Of a stretch of DNA of 64,000 bases, positions 12,767 to 24,939 are shown one piece after another. The notes beneath the pieces are model-generated. The model did not search any database and had not been told where the DNA came from. It saw only the letters and a program-made list of their open reading frames with translations. Source of the stretch: Hedera helix (Eukaryota; Streptophyta; Magnoliopsida; Apiales; Araliaceae); NCBI GenBank assembly GCA_947179155.2, contig OX359274.1:45643564-45707563 (forward strand). Direction: 5' to 3'. Position numbers and translations under genes: made by a program. Position 1 is the stretch's first letter. Each line of letters opens with the position of its first letter.

Positions 12767-13905
12767 GCCAAAAATCTTATCATTCATTTAATCTAAACCA
12801 TTCATTTAAAGATCACCTTTTAATCTACACCATCCATTTCAAATATTATATTATCTTTAATCTACACCATTCATTTCATATCACCTAATAATCACCTAAC
12901 TTTATATTATAAACAAATCAATTTAATTATTCAACAATAATTCACACTTTAATCTACACCATTCATTTCATATCACCTAATAATCACCTAACTTTATATT
13001 ATAAACAAATCAATTCAATTATTCAACAATAATTCACACTTTAATCTACACCATTCATTTCATATCACCTAATAATCACCTAACTTTATATTATAAACAA
13101 ATAACTTTATCAATTCAATTATTATGACTAATTGTTATAAATACAGTATAGTTAGCTCTTAGATATCAAGTCAATAAATTAATGAAATACAACTGTTTAA
13201 ATAACATCATAATAGAGATAACAATAATGTAAAATAAAGCATACGTTACTGTGTAATGACAATTATTGATTCAATAATGTGAATTACTGTGCATATGTTA
13301 CTGTGACAATTATTAGGTTCAATAATTTTAAAAACAGTGCAACAACAATTATTGACTCAATGATATAAAATACAGTGTAATGACAATTATTAAATCAATA
13401 ATGCAAAATACTGTGTAACAACAATTATTGAATTGATAATATAAAATATTATGCAGTGACAATTATCGATGAAATGATGCGTAACAGTTACGGTGTCAAT
13501 TATCAGACCAATAATATGAGACACTATGCAATACCGTGTGTTACTGTAGAGTACCGTGTGCTACAGAAAATACCATAAACTACCGTATGCTACTATTCTT
13601 TTATCACCGGTATTTTAACAGTTCCGTTGACTATTTTTATTTAAAAAGGTTACTTCTGTCGTTTTCTATATCCGACAAATATTCCGTTGTGGGGTCCACC
13701 AATAATTTATTATTTCGGCGCCGTCGTACGGCACGAATATTCCCCGACCAAACGAATATTCCCCGACAAAGCGAATATTGTCCGACAAAATAAAATTTGC
13801 ACATAACATCCTTAACTTTCAATTTTGTTAATTTAACCACTTACTGTTTCAAAAAAAAAATATATGAAGAAAAATTAAATTTTATATTTCATAAAATTCG
13901 GGGTC

Positions 13906-15985
13906 TTACAACCTCCCCTCCTTATGAAATTTCGTCCCCGAAATTGACGTACCTGATATATCGAAGAGGTAAGGATACTTAGATTTCATCTCAGATTCTA
14001 GCTCCCAGGTCATTTCCTCAGTATCTTGGTTCCTCCATAAAACCTTAACTTGAGGTATAACCTTTGAGCGTAGGATCTGCTCCTTCTTATCCAGGATCTT
14101 AACAGGTACCTCCTCGTATGTTAAATCCTCTGCTATAACGTCTGGTTCTAACTCAATGACGTGGTTTGGGTCCTTCACATATTTACGTAACATAGATATG
14201 TGAAAAACGTTATGGATGCGAGACATACTTGGTGGTAGGGCTAGTCTGTAGGCTACGGTTCCTATTCGATCGAGGATTTCAAATGGGCCAATAAATCGAG
14301 GGTTGAGCTTTCCTCTCTTTCCGAATCTCGTAACCCCTTTCCATGGAGAAACACGTAAGAATACATGATCTCCGACGTTGAAACTTTCGTCTCTCCGATG
14401 AAGATCAGCATAACTCTTTTGTCGTTCTTGTGCGGTCTGTATTCGTTGTCGGATCATTTGGATCTTTTCGGTCGTCAAGCGTACCAACTCGGGTCCCAAC
14501 AATTTTGCTTCTCCTACCTCATTCCAACATATTGGAGAGCGACACTTCCTTCCATACAATGCCTCGAATGGAGCCATGCCTATGCTTGCTTGGTAACTGT
14601 TGTTGTAAGAAAATTCCACCAACGGCAAATACTTATCCCAACTTCCTTTGAAGTCTAATACACAAAGTCTTAAAAGATCTTCGAGGGTCTGGATCGTCCT
14701 TTCCGATTGTCCGTCCGTTTGAGGATGGTATGCAGAACTAAAACGTAGTTCAGTGCCCATAGCTTTTTGTAAACTGATCCAAAAGCGTGAAGTGAATCTA
14801 GGATCTCGATCAGAAACTATGGAAACTGGCATGCCATGCAATCTCACGATCTCATTTATGTACATACCGGCAAGACGTTCAAGTGAAAAGTTTTCTCGTA
14901 TAGGCAAGAAATGAGCAGATTTGGTCAATCTATCTACGATCACCCAAATTGCATCTAAGCCTTGAGAAACTTTTGGAAGACCCGTCACGAAGTCCATATT
15001 GATGTGTTCCCACTTCCATTCGGGAACTTCAAGTGATTGTAATGGACCTTTAGGAACTTGATGCTCTGCCTTGTCACGTTGACAAGTTAGGCACCTTGAG
15101 ATAAACTCTGCAATCTCTCTTTTCATATTGTTCCACCAAAATGTATGTCGAAGATCTCGATACATCTTGGTACCTCCTGGGTGGATTGCAAACGGCGTGT
15201 TGTGTGCCTCCATCATGATTTTATGCTTTAATTCAGGATCGTTAGGAACACAGAGTCGAGAGTTGACTCGAAGTATTCCTTTCTCGTCGATTCTTGCTTC
15301 GGGAATGGCACCTTCTTGTACTTTCTTTATCATGTTTATCAGTTCCGGATCGGTAGCTTGAGCAGCTTTAATTTTATCGATTAAAGTTGGTTCTACTCGC
15401 ACGTGAGCAATCTTCGAGTGGGTCCCTGGTGTCTTTAGCTCTATCTCCATCTTTTGCAAGTCGTACAAAATACACTTTTGTGTTGTCAGCAGTGCACTTG
15501 TACTTGCATAAGATTTTCTGCTCAAAGCGTCAGCTACAACGTTCGCCTTTCCCGGGTGATACTGGATTGTGTGGTCATAATCCTTTAACAGCTCAAGCCA
15601 ACGTCGTTGTCGCATGTTGAGTTCCTTCTGGGTGAAGAAATACTTGAGACTTTTATGATCCGTATAGATATCCACTTTTTCTCCGTACAAGTAGTGTCTC
15701 CAGATCTTCAACGCGAAAACGACTGCTGCCAACTCTAGATCATGAGTAGGATAATTTTTCTCATAATCTTTGAGTTGTCGAGAGGCGTAGGCTATAACCT
15801 TTCCATGTTGCATAAGGACACAGCCTAGACCTTTGCCAGAAGCATCGCTGTAGATAACAAATTCTCCTGATCCTGATGGTATGGTCAGAACAGGAGCTGA
15901 AACAAGTCTCCTCTTGAGTTCTTGGAAACTCTTCTTGCATTCCTCGCTCGATATAAGTTTTGTACTAGAACGAATGATACCGATA
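13906..15985 (-). pseudogene. RNase H - integrase - chromodomain part of element B pol
   Basis: This open minus-strand frame has an ATG at 15813 giving 635 residues, but homology to element A extends upstream to about 15985, where the RT deletion ends. It holds RNase H (YSDAS and the DHKSLKYF region), the HHCC zinc region, the integrase core with D, D, E and 35-residue spacing, and the chromodomain-like tail. It is nearly identical in protein to element A and has no stop. As in A, the TAA is formed by the first LTR bases. It lacks its own start and could only be made as part of a polyprotein that this copy cannot encode. Confidence 0.92.
13912..13923 (-). other. Polypurine tract of element B
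   Basis: CCTCCCCTCCTT on the + strand is a purine tract on the coding strand, abutting the 3' LTR. Confidence 0.85.
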
Positions 15986-16660
15986 TCTAATAATTAAACT
16001 TTTAACTCTTGGCGTTCTATGAGAGCCATTCGGTATGGGGCTTTGGAAATGGGCTTGGTACCGAGTTCAAGATCAATACAAAATTCATTCTCACGGTTTG
16101 GGGTAAGCTAGGAAGTTCTTCAGGAAAAACGTCAGGAAACTCATTAACAATGGGAATATCATTCAAGTTTGACGTATTTTTGTTCAAATCAGTGACATGA
16201 GCTAAAAAGGCTTGACATCCGTTTTTCAATAAATGAATGACTTTATGGCTAGAAATAACAGTTATAGATTTCAATGGTTTAGTTGCTTGAACTTGCATGA
16301 CAGGTTGATTAGGAATATGAAAACTAATAATCTTATGAAAACAATCAATTTTTTTTCCATGATGGGTAGTCAACCAATCAATTCCTAAAATCACATCAAA
16401 TTCATGCATCTCCAAAGAAATAAGGTCAACAGGTAATGTGAGGTTGTTGATTTGAACTAGGCAAGATTTATAGATAGTAGATGTGATAGATATTTCTCCC
16501 AATGAGGTTTCAACTGATAAGTCAAAGTAAAAGTTTTCAGAAGTCAAATTTAAACGTTGAGCACACGTATGTGAGATAAAAGAATGGGTAGAGCAAGTAT
16601 CTAACATGGCATAAACTTCACAAGAATTTATAAATAGCTTACCGGTTATCACCTCATTCG
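15986..16660 (-). pseudogene. Protease and RT N-terminus remnant of element B
   Basis: Homologous to element A from about 2143 to 2847. The protease active-site triplet reads D-T-C where element A has D-T-G, so the catalytic motif is lost. A one-base deletion in a C run (near 16096-16104, four C instead of five on the coding strand) shifts the frame. Further on, CAA has become TAA and 9 nt are missing. The segment then stops at the RT deletion: sequence matching A near 2847 joins directly to sequence matching A near 3532, removing most RT blocks including the FIDD site. Confidence 0.88.
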
Positions 16661-17274
16661 GTTTCTTGACTGTTATCGTCAAATCGAATCCCGAATACTT
16701 CATTCGGATCTTCACGTATTTCAACCATGGGAATACCACTGAATAATTTTCTAGCAAACTGTTTCTCGGGTTCATCAACTTCATCAGTAGTAAGGTACCA
16801 ATGATTTCCATTAAAATAGTATTTTCGATAGACTGCAGTTTCCACGATAGTGACTAACTTAACCTGAATTCCTCTAAATTGTAACGCCCAAAAGTATAGA
16901 AACATCATTTTTAAATAATCTTGAAAATCATAGCTGGAACACCATAAATCCCAAAGACTAATATGAAAAGTCCATATATTCTGATCCTTTGTTATAGAGC
17001 ATAACCAGGTGATATCACTCTCCCAATTAGTGAGTAAATTAAAGGCAATAATTTCCGCAAGTTCGTTACTTCCTTTAATTGCTTCTAAGAATGGATCTGG
17101 AACGACTGTAGCAGAGCTTTCACCTTCATCCTTACTGGATAGAACACGCATAATTTTTGCCTTAGGCAAATGATTCAACTCTGAGTTTGTAAGAAGATTA
17201 TTCGTCGCCTCTTGTTTTGCAGCTACATTTGTTTCGGTAATTTCATAGTTAACCTCCTGATTTCCAGATGCCAT
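16654..17274 (-). CDS. Chimeric ORF: gag N-terminus fused to unidentified sequence
   Basis: The 206-codon ORF starts at the normal gag ATG. The first ~31 residues are gag-like (NQEVNYEITETNVA, compare NQEVNYGIPEANVA in A). From about 17180 down to 16661 the sequence is unrelated to element A and replaces A 1040-2143, including capsid and both zinc knuckles. The new part is open for about 173 codons and rich in Trp and aromatic residues; a C-terminal stretch reads GNHWYLTTDEVDEPEKQFAR. I do not recognise the family. The stop falls where the element sequence resumes, and the protease frame overlaps it in another frame (open from 16811 to 16017). It may be a captured host gene fragment, another repeat, or open by chance. 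Whether it is translated is unknown. Confidence 0.6.
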   Translation of the reverse strand: MASGNQEVNYEITETNVAAKQEATNNLLTNSELNHLPKAKIMRVLSSKDEGESSATVVPDPFLEAIKGSNELAEIIAFNLLTNWESDITWLCSITKDQNIWTFHISLWDLWCSSYDFQDYLKMMFLYFWALQFRGIQVKLVTIVETAVYRKYYFNGNHWYLTTDEVDEPEKQFARKLFSGIPMVEIREDPNEVFGIRFDDNSQETE

Positions 17275-17461
17275 ACTTAACTGTGGTCACAAAATAAATG
17301 TTAGTTCAAATAAACTGACTCATCTCTTCATGTTCCTACATTCAAATCGATTCATTAGATAAAAAAAATCTAATTTAGGTAGGACACACTAGTAATTGAT
17401 TCTATTCGTCTCTCCCCTCCTAGTTCTAACCCCAGATCTCCATTAAAGACCATATCCCTAA

Positions 17462-17473
17462 GCTCTGATGCCA
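17462..17473 (-). other. Primer-binding site of element B
   Basis: The reverse complement is TGGCATCAGAGC, identical to the element A PBS and two bases from the LTR boundary. Confidence 0.85.
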
Positions 17474-17475
17474 AC

Positions 17476-20400
17476 TGTGACGCCCCCAAATCTGGGCCCA
17501 CACAGCCCAAACTTGAGTCGTCAAAAGACTACAACAAAATTATTACAACAAAGCACAACGTACAACAATACAGTGTATAATAATACACAACTAAGTCTTC
17601 ACTATTATTGCCACACTATTTTACAAAACGTGAAGACTATGATAACTATTCCTCGGACCCTCACTCCATTCCCCGGCTAGACCCTGTTATGTTTTCATCT
17701 CCTGTTGAAAAACAATGGAACAAAAGAAAGGGTGACCTCAAATAGCCCAGTAAAGAATATCATGACTAAGATAATGACGAATAGATTATCATTAGTCTTC
17801 AACAGCTGAGTTCTTGATAGAATACAATAGACTACAAAGTTTATATCAAAAACTGCAGTTAAATTCTTAAACAACGTTCAGATCAATAATAGCAGCGGAA
17901 TGAGTAATCTATTAGAAGAATAATGCAGACTATAATGTCCACTCGGTTCTCTTTTTAGGAAAAACATCATCAACTTTTATCATCTGAAATATCATTAGTC
18001 AAGATAATACAAATTCACAGTTCCTGATCATAATCATGCATATCAACAGTTCATCTTTGCACTACAGGCCAAAGACATTCAATATAACACCAACGGTCAT
18101 GATTATACCAGATTCAGCCTTTGGTCATAATCATACCAAACAACAGTTCATCTTTGCACTACGGGCCAAAGAGAACATTCACCACGTGCCATAAAAGACA
18201 CCGAACAGATGTATCGCCTTTAACCTATTATATCGCCTTTAACCTATCATCTGTTCAACAAATATATCACATCTGTGCCCCCGACCACATATATTCACAA
18301 CAGCTTGATTTTTGGATGATCAGAATGATATAAATGATGAACAGAAGAAATAGGATAACAATAAGTATCGGAAGTTTACTTTGTACAGATTCAAATAATG
18401 TCCAAATTGTCAACATGATGTGGAGTGAAATTTAAAAATGATATTCAAGATCCACAGTTCAGAATAACGGTTACAATTCAATAGAAAGGTTCACGTAAAT
18501 AGGAAGGTTCAGTTGAAATAATGAAGTTCAACTATTATGGAACATATAATATTTTCAGGAATTATAGAAGCAATAGTTCCATAATAAATTTCGATTTAGG
18601 AGTATGAAAGAAAATAATATCCCTTACCGTAGCAGGTTTGATTAACAAAAGGTGAAGAAAATTAATACAAAGGGTTATTCACCAACAGGCGGCAATCCGC
18701 TCCGTAAGGTTATTCCCACAATTTAATAGAATTTGAGTACAAAGAGTTATTCACCAAACAGGCGGCAATCCGCTCCGTAAGGTTATTCCCACAATTTAAT
18801 AGAATTTGAGTACAAAGAGTTATTCACCAAACAGGCGGCAATCCGCTCCGTAAGGTTATTCCCACAATTTAATAGAATTTGAGTACAAAGAGTTATTCAC
18901 CAAACAGGCGGCAATCCGCTCCGTAAGGTTATTCTCAGAGATTAATAATGAATGAATACGAAAGGTTATTCACCAACAGGCGGCAATCCGCTCCGTAAGG
19001 TTATTCCCACAATTTAATACATGGAAATAAAAGGCACGTCTTATGAGTAAGGAAGAAACAATATTATTATCGAGAATCAAATAATGATAATCCCTTACCA
19101 TAGTACGTTTGAATAATGGAAGATGAAAAAGATGGTATCCCTTACCGTAACACGTGACTGGATATTGATTTAAATGAGGTTGATTAACTTGAATAGTACA
19201 CGTATACTTATAGATCTTCACAAATACTCAAGATGACTTAAGCACACTTAGAGAGAACTTTCACAAGAAGTATTTAGAGAGAGAAAGAAAGAACAAGTAA
19301 GGAAGTTTATGAAAAATCCTTAAGTTAAGGCTTCTATTTATAGCCAAAAATCTTATCATTCATTTAATCTAAACCATTCATTTAAAGATCACCTTTTAAT
19401 CTACACCATCCATTTCAAATATTATATTATCTTTAATCTACACCATTCATTTCATATCACCTAATAATCACCTAACTTTATATTATAAACAAATCAATTT
19501 AATTATTCAACAATAATTCACACTTTAATCTACACCATTCATTTCATATCACCTAATAATCACCTAACTTTATATTATAAACAAATCAATTCAATTATTC
19601 AACAATAATTCACACTTTAATCTACACCATTCATTTCATATCACCTAATAATCACCTAACTTTATATTATAAACAAATAACTTTATCAATTCAATTATTA
19701 TGACTAATTGTTATAAATACAGTATAGTTAGCTCTTAGATATCAAGTCAATAAATTAATGAAATACAACTGTTTAAATAACATCATAATAGAGATAACAA
19801 TAATGTAAAATAAAGCATACGTTACTGTGTAATGACAATTATTGATTCAATAATGTGAATTACTGTGCATATGTTACTGTGACAATTATTAGGTTCAATA
19901 ATTTTAAAAACAGTGCAACAACAATTATTGACTCAATGATATAAAATACAGTGTAATGACAATTATTAAATCAATAATGCAAAATACTGTGTAACAACAA
20001 TTATTGAATTGATAATATAAAATATTATGCAGTGACAATTATCGATGAAATGATGCGTAACAGTTACGGTGTCAATTATCAGACCAATAATATGAGACAC
20101 TATGCAATACCGTGTGTTACTGTAGAGTACCGTGTGCTACAGAAAATACCATAAACTACCGTATGCTACTATTCTTTTATCACCGGTATTTTAACAGTTC
20201 CGTTGACTATTTTTATTTAAAAAGGTTACTTCTGTCGTTTTCTATATCCGACAAATATTCCGTTGTGGGGTCCACCAATAATTTATTATTTCGGCGCCGT
20301 CGTACGGCACGAATATTCCCCGACCAAACGAATATTCCCCGACAAAGCGAATATTGTCCGACAAAATAAAATTTGCACATAACATCCTTAACTTTCAATT

Positions 20401-20486
20401 TTGTTAATTTAACCACTTACTGTTTCAAAAAAAAAATATATGAAGAAAAATTAAATTTTATATTTCATAAAATTCGGGGTCTTACA
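17476..20486 (-). repeat. 5' LTR of element B (right, 3011 bp)
   Basis: Nearly identical to the left LTR. It ends GGGGTCTTACA at the TATAT duplication and carries five minisatellite units. A putative TATA box lies at 19334-19342 (minus strand). Confidence 0.95.
18674..19018 (-). repeat. LTR minisatellite, 5 units (element B, right LTR)
   Basis: Five copies of the GGCGGCAATCCGCTCCG core. The extra unit relative to the left LTR is exactly 73 bp. Confidence 0.92.
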
Positions 20487-20491
20487 TATAT
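20487..20491. repeat. Right target-site duplication of element B
   Basis: TATAT immediately after the LTR terminus TCTTACA, matching 10968-10972. Confidence 0.85.
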
Positions 20492-21872
20492 CTTACGATT
20501 ATAGATCTACTTAACAAATTGGATCCCTAATTATTATTATTTTTACATAAAGCCCTCTTAAGAATTTTACAAAATATACTTGTTTAGTAAAATCATCATC
20601 AAATTAAATAGGGAATAACGTAAATGGAGGTTCTAACATATGAGATTATATAAAAATTTATTTGATTTGAGATTATGAATCAGTAACTTTATAACAATAG
20701 AAGTTACTAAAATCTGAATTGTCGAAATATATACTTATATTCATATTATTTACAATATTGTAAAAATAATATTTTAATTCCTTAAATTAAACAAAAATTT
20801 GCATAGTCTCGTATTTTTACATGTTTATTAAATTTGTACGTTTTGATTCGTAAGTTGACAATCAAATGATATTATATTAAAAGTAACATAAGATAATTTA
20901 TCTTGGGTTAATATAAGACGACTTTTATTCATCAAAAAATAATTTCACTTAATTGAGAATTCAATCTGAGATTTAAAAATTATAATACATCAGTCTTAAC
21001 TATTATACTAAAACCTTGTCAGCAAAATATCTTAAACTATAAAGAGGTTAAATTATAGGCCATCTTAATATGAGACATGTCCTTATTAGGCGAGAACTAG
21101 TTACATACTCGTCCACTGATAGGGGTAGGGCCCATTTAAATGACCCAATATTTTCCGTGGCCACTTTTGCATGTACCAACTGTTTTAAGGCCCAAAACAA
21201 AATAGGGATATGGACCTTCGCCTAGTGATATGTTTCATTTGATTTCAAGTTTCAACAATATAAAAAGATCACGGGGTTTAACTGGATTCCATCCGAAATA
21301 ATGTCCACAACAATATATTAGCATTTGATTTTGGTATTCTTTCACCAAATGTATATATTATTATCTTGAGATCATGTCCAAATTTATTTTCCCTTTTGTC
21401 CAGACAAGTTTGGTTTTATCAAAATTTCTTCTTCTTTTTTTATATTTATTATTATTATTATATATTTTTCATTCCATTTCCAAAATTTGATAAAACTCCT
21501 ATCATTTCCTTGCGGTAATTGCACATTTCAATTAATATTTAAAGTGTTGGCTAAAGTTCTGTTCGATAAAACTAAAAATTAAGCTGCTAAATTTTAAGTG
21601 TTTAATTAGCAAAACTGAAAACTTTAAATTGTTGAATATTAAGTGTTGGAATATTAGTCAGGAAATTAAGCGTTACCAATTTGATAGCTGGTAAATTTAA
21701 TATCCAAAAAATGATTAAATTTTTATTTTTATACTTATAATTTTTAAATAATTCATATAATTATTTAGAAAGGTAAAACTAAACACGTGGTATGATTTAA
21801 TCTAAAAAACAAATTATTTGTTAAGCACAGCTTTCATATTATTTTAAATTTATCACAATGAGCTTATTAATC

Positions 21873-21911
<39 letters not shown>

Positions 21912-22264
21912 TTGGAAAAAACTATTCTAATAAAAGTTAATACATGATATCTCAGTCTAATTTAATTAGTAATCATTTTCATTAAAGAAATCAATTGAAC
22001 TTAATCTCGTGGAATAAGCCACATCATGAACCAAGTAAGAGATTATATATGTTTCCATATTAACGCTCTCAATAAAAATTGCTCTTACACATTGATTGAT
22101 TGTTATATCGTGTCCTCCTCTTGATGAAATAGTATCATCGTGGCTTTAAAGATTTTCTTCTCTTTGAATTAATTATTTTGATTCTGGTAAAAAAGAATGA
22201 CTCGCAAAAGTCTAAAAAATATATATGAATGTAATTGGTCATATGGGGGAATGTGTGGACAACA

Positions 22265-22500
22265 CTAATACAATATTTAAAGGGACTTTGATATTTTCAC
22301 AAGTTAATTTTATGTTTTTATAAGAACAAATGGGACTCATGTGTAAATATATCATATTAACTTGTGAAAATATTAATTTCATATAATATCATTTTTCATA
22401 TGGAATTGATATTTTCACAAGCTGAATTGATATTTCTGCAAGATTAAATGAAACTTACTTGTGAAAATATCAAATTAACTTGTGAAATTATCAAATTCTT
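22265..22500. repeat. Cluster of inverted copies of GATATTTTCACAAG
   Basis: The motif TTGATATTTTCACAAG and its complement CTTGTGAAAATAT alternate several times in this stretch, so it can fold on itself. It may be a nested or decayed MITE; no clear ends were found. Confidence 0.5.
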
Positions 22501-24417
22501 ATTTAAATTGCAGTCATGAGTATGATATATAATGCATGATTTACTCAATTTTACATACAAAAAAAAAAATTGTATTTTTTTTTACATATTTTATTCATTT
22601 AAAATTAGAGATATATTTTTAATAAATAATATTTTTTAAAATTTATTTTTCTTACACAATCGTATAATTTATTAAAAATATTATAATAATGTTGTATGAT
22701 AATATTCGATCGACTTTAAATAAAAATAATGAACTTAATGTTACTTAAAATAGAATGTAGGTGTGTGTAATCTAAAAGGTACTTTTACCACTTTTCGATA
22801 GTCGATAGCTATTTAGTGCTAACTCAAATAGCTCAAATACTCCTATATAGTTGTAAAAATATATTCGCTTTCCCAAAAATGAGTATATTTAATAAATTAT
22901 TATTATTATTATTATTATTATTTAACTGATTATAATAAACCAATTTAGTCATTATGATGCAAAATAATAATCATTATTTAATAGAATTACAAATGAAAAA
23001 ATGATTTTACATATTAATTCATGTCCTTTTAGTTATTTTATAACATTTCCACAACAATAATTATAATTTTAGCTAAATAATAATTGTTTTTATTTGCATA
23101 TGTTGATGATAAATGAATTAAATTTTAATTTTTTAAACGCAACATCAACGATAAAAATAATTTTAGTTATATTTATAAAAACGCAATTGCGCCAGCTGTC
23201 ATGTAGACGAGCAAACCTTCAGTGTTCCACATATATCCGAGTACAATATTACATTACTCTATAATAATTTTGTAACGCTTTATTTGAATTTAGCCATGGA
23301 TGTCAACAAGAAAATGAAGGGGTAAATAGACGTCAAAGGAAAGAGAATAAGGAGGTAGGTGGCTGGCTGGCTGGCTCGGCGGAGAATAATAAACGTGCAG
23401 AAAAGAATACAGTGCGTCAGCCATGTGTACGGTGGCCAATTCTTTTGGCATCTACTCAGAGCTGATGTGTCAATAATTATGTGAATTAAATGAGAAGTTA
23501 TGTAGTGTTTATTCTTGGGGGATCACGAGACCAATCCATGGCCCACAAATCTCCTAATAATCCAACCAACATAGTCTCGTTTGAAAAATTTGATAGTGAT
23601 ATATTTGTGATAGAATTTGCATTTATCTAATTTTTAATTAATATTTAAACATTATTTTCTCTATAAAAGTCGTTTATTGCCTTTATTGTTTATATTAACA
23701 AAATTTTACACTAATAGATCTTATTATAAGCGCATATATATATATAGTTATTAGTGTAAAATATTTTTAATTTGATTACAAAAGTTAATGGACGAACTCT
23801 ATCTTGAAATGGAGAGAGTAATGCATATGATACACACGAGTAAGCAAAATTTTTGCCCGAAACAAATATGTTAAAAATATTAAAATTTTATTTTGTTTAT
23901 ATTTATATCTAAATTTATTCAGTATTTAATTGTATAAAAGTGATATAGCATATATTGTGATAGTAAGTTAATTTATTTATACCTAAAATAATAAGAATAA
24001 TACAACCTTTAACTTATTATAGAATACTACAAAAATAAGCACGACACAAAATTATCAAACCCATCTAGTAGAGGCTTTTATAATATAGACGTTAAAAGTA
24101 TAGAAATAGGAGAAAATCATAAATTTAATTTTTTTGTGAGAAAAAGAGTGCGAAGAGGAGATAATTTATTTTATTTTCTTGTGTTGTGAGTTTCGAAAGA
24201 AAATTTTAACTTAAAAATAGCATATTGATATTTTATTCTTATGAGATTAAATTTTAGAAATTATACAAATCTTTCCAAGTTGGAAGAATTTTTTTAAAAA
24301 ATCTCCCTCTTATTTTATTTTCTCTCTTAAAAAATACTCACAAACAAAGAATTTTTAATATCCTTCCTAAATTTTTTACACTCTTCTTTCTTTTCTCTAA
24401 TTTTTAAAATTCACAAA

Positions 24418-24939
24418 TATGGGTGGATCTAAAGTATAAGTAGTGTGGACAATTTACCCCACTAAAATTTTTGGGGGTCAAATTTTATTTTATTTTTTTA
24501 TAGTGTTTGGTAAAAATATAAAAATTATTGGTTGTCTTAAACTTATACCCATTCTACTATTTAATCTTCTAGTTATAACGTTGGCCCTGCCAAATAATTT
24601 TTTTTTAACTTTATCTTTTTGACAATTTCATAAATTTAGTAATTACTTGAAAATTTTTGCAACTATTAAAAATTAAGGTATCATGATAGTTTTGGAACAA
24701 CATCGACTCTGAATAAAAATTATTCATAGATGAATGAATGAATGATTCTTTAGTAACATACATTGAATATGATATTTTTGCACCTATTGAAAATGAGATT
24801 ATCGTGCAACAATTTCAAGCAATGAACTCTCAAATAGTGTTATTATAAATAATAATTGAGTATTATTTAGTTTTGATTTTTTTATTTTTTATGGAATTTT
24901 TTAAAAAATATTAAAACAAAGATGCTAGATCCGCCCCTG
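24418..24939 (+). mobile_element. Degenerate hAT element with a transposase C-terminal relic
   Basis: The left end (GGGTGGATCTAAAG) and the right end (CTAGATCCGCCCCTG) form imperfect terminal inverted repeats of the CAGGGGCGGATCTAG type. Flanking 8-mers ttcacaaa (24410-24417) and ctcccaaa (24940-24947) agree at 6 of 8 bases, the hAT duplication length. Inside, the + strand at about 24731-24840 encodes NDSLVTYIEYDIFAPIENE, which resembles the extreme C-terminus of TTF-type zinc-finger hAT transposases as I know them. At 522 bp it is a non-functional internal-deletion derivative. Confidence 0.65.

Larger units (their letters stand above)
10973..13910 (-). repeat. 3' LTR of element B (left, 2938 bp)
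   Basis: Starts TGTGACGCCCCC and ends GGGGTCTTACA on the + strand, the reverse complement of the element A LTR. It carries four minisatellite units. Its 73-bp length difference from the right LTR is fully explained by one missing unit. Confidence 0.95.
10973..20486 (-). mobile_element. Element B: complete but internally rearranged Tekay/Del-like LTR retrotransposon
   Basis: Two LTRs, a PBS, a polypurine tract and TATAT target-site duplications define a full 9.5-kb insertion on the minus strand. The interior is 3565 bp versus 4840 bp in element A. About 1.1 kb of gag and early protease is replaced by about 520 bp of unrelated sequence. About 0.68 kb of RT is deleted. The protease region has a frameshift and a changed catalytic motif. 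The LTRs are almost identical: besides one 73-bp unit I noticed only two substitutions (11232 G versus 17734 C region, and near 12620 versus 19196). The insertion is therefore very recent, and movement must have depended on proteins from another copy. Confidence 0.95.
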
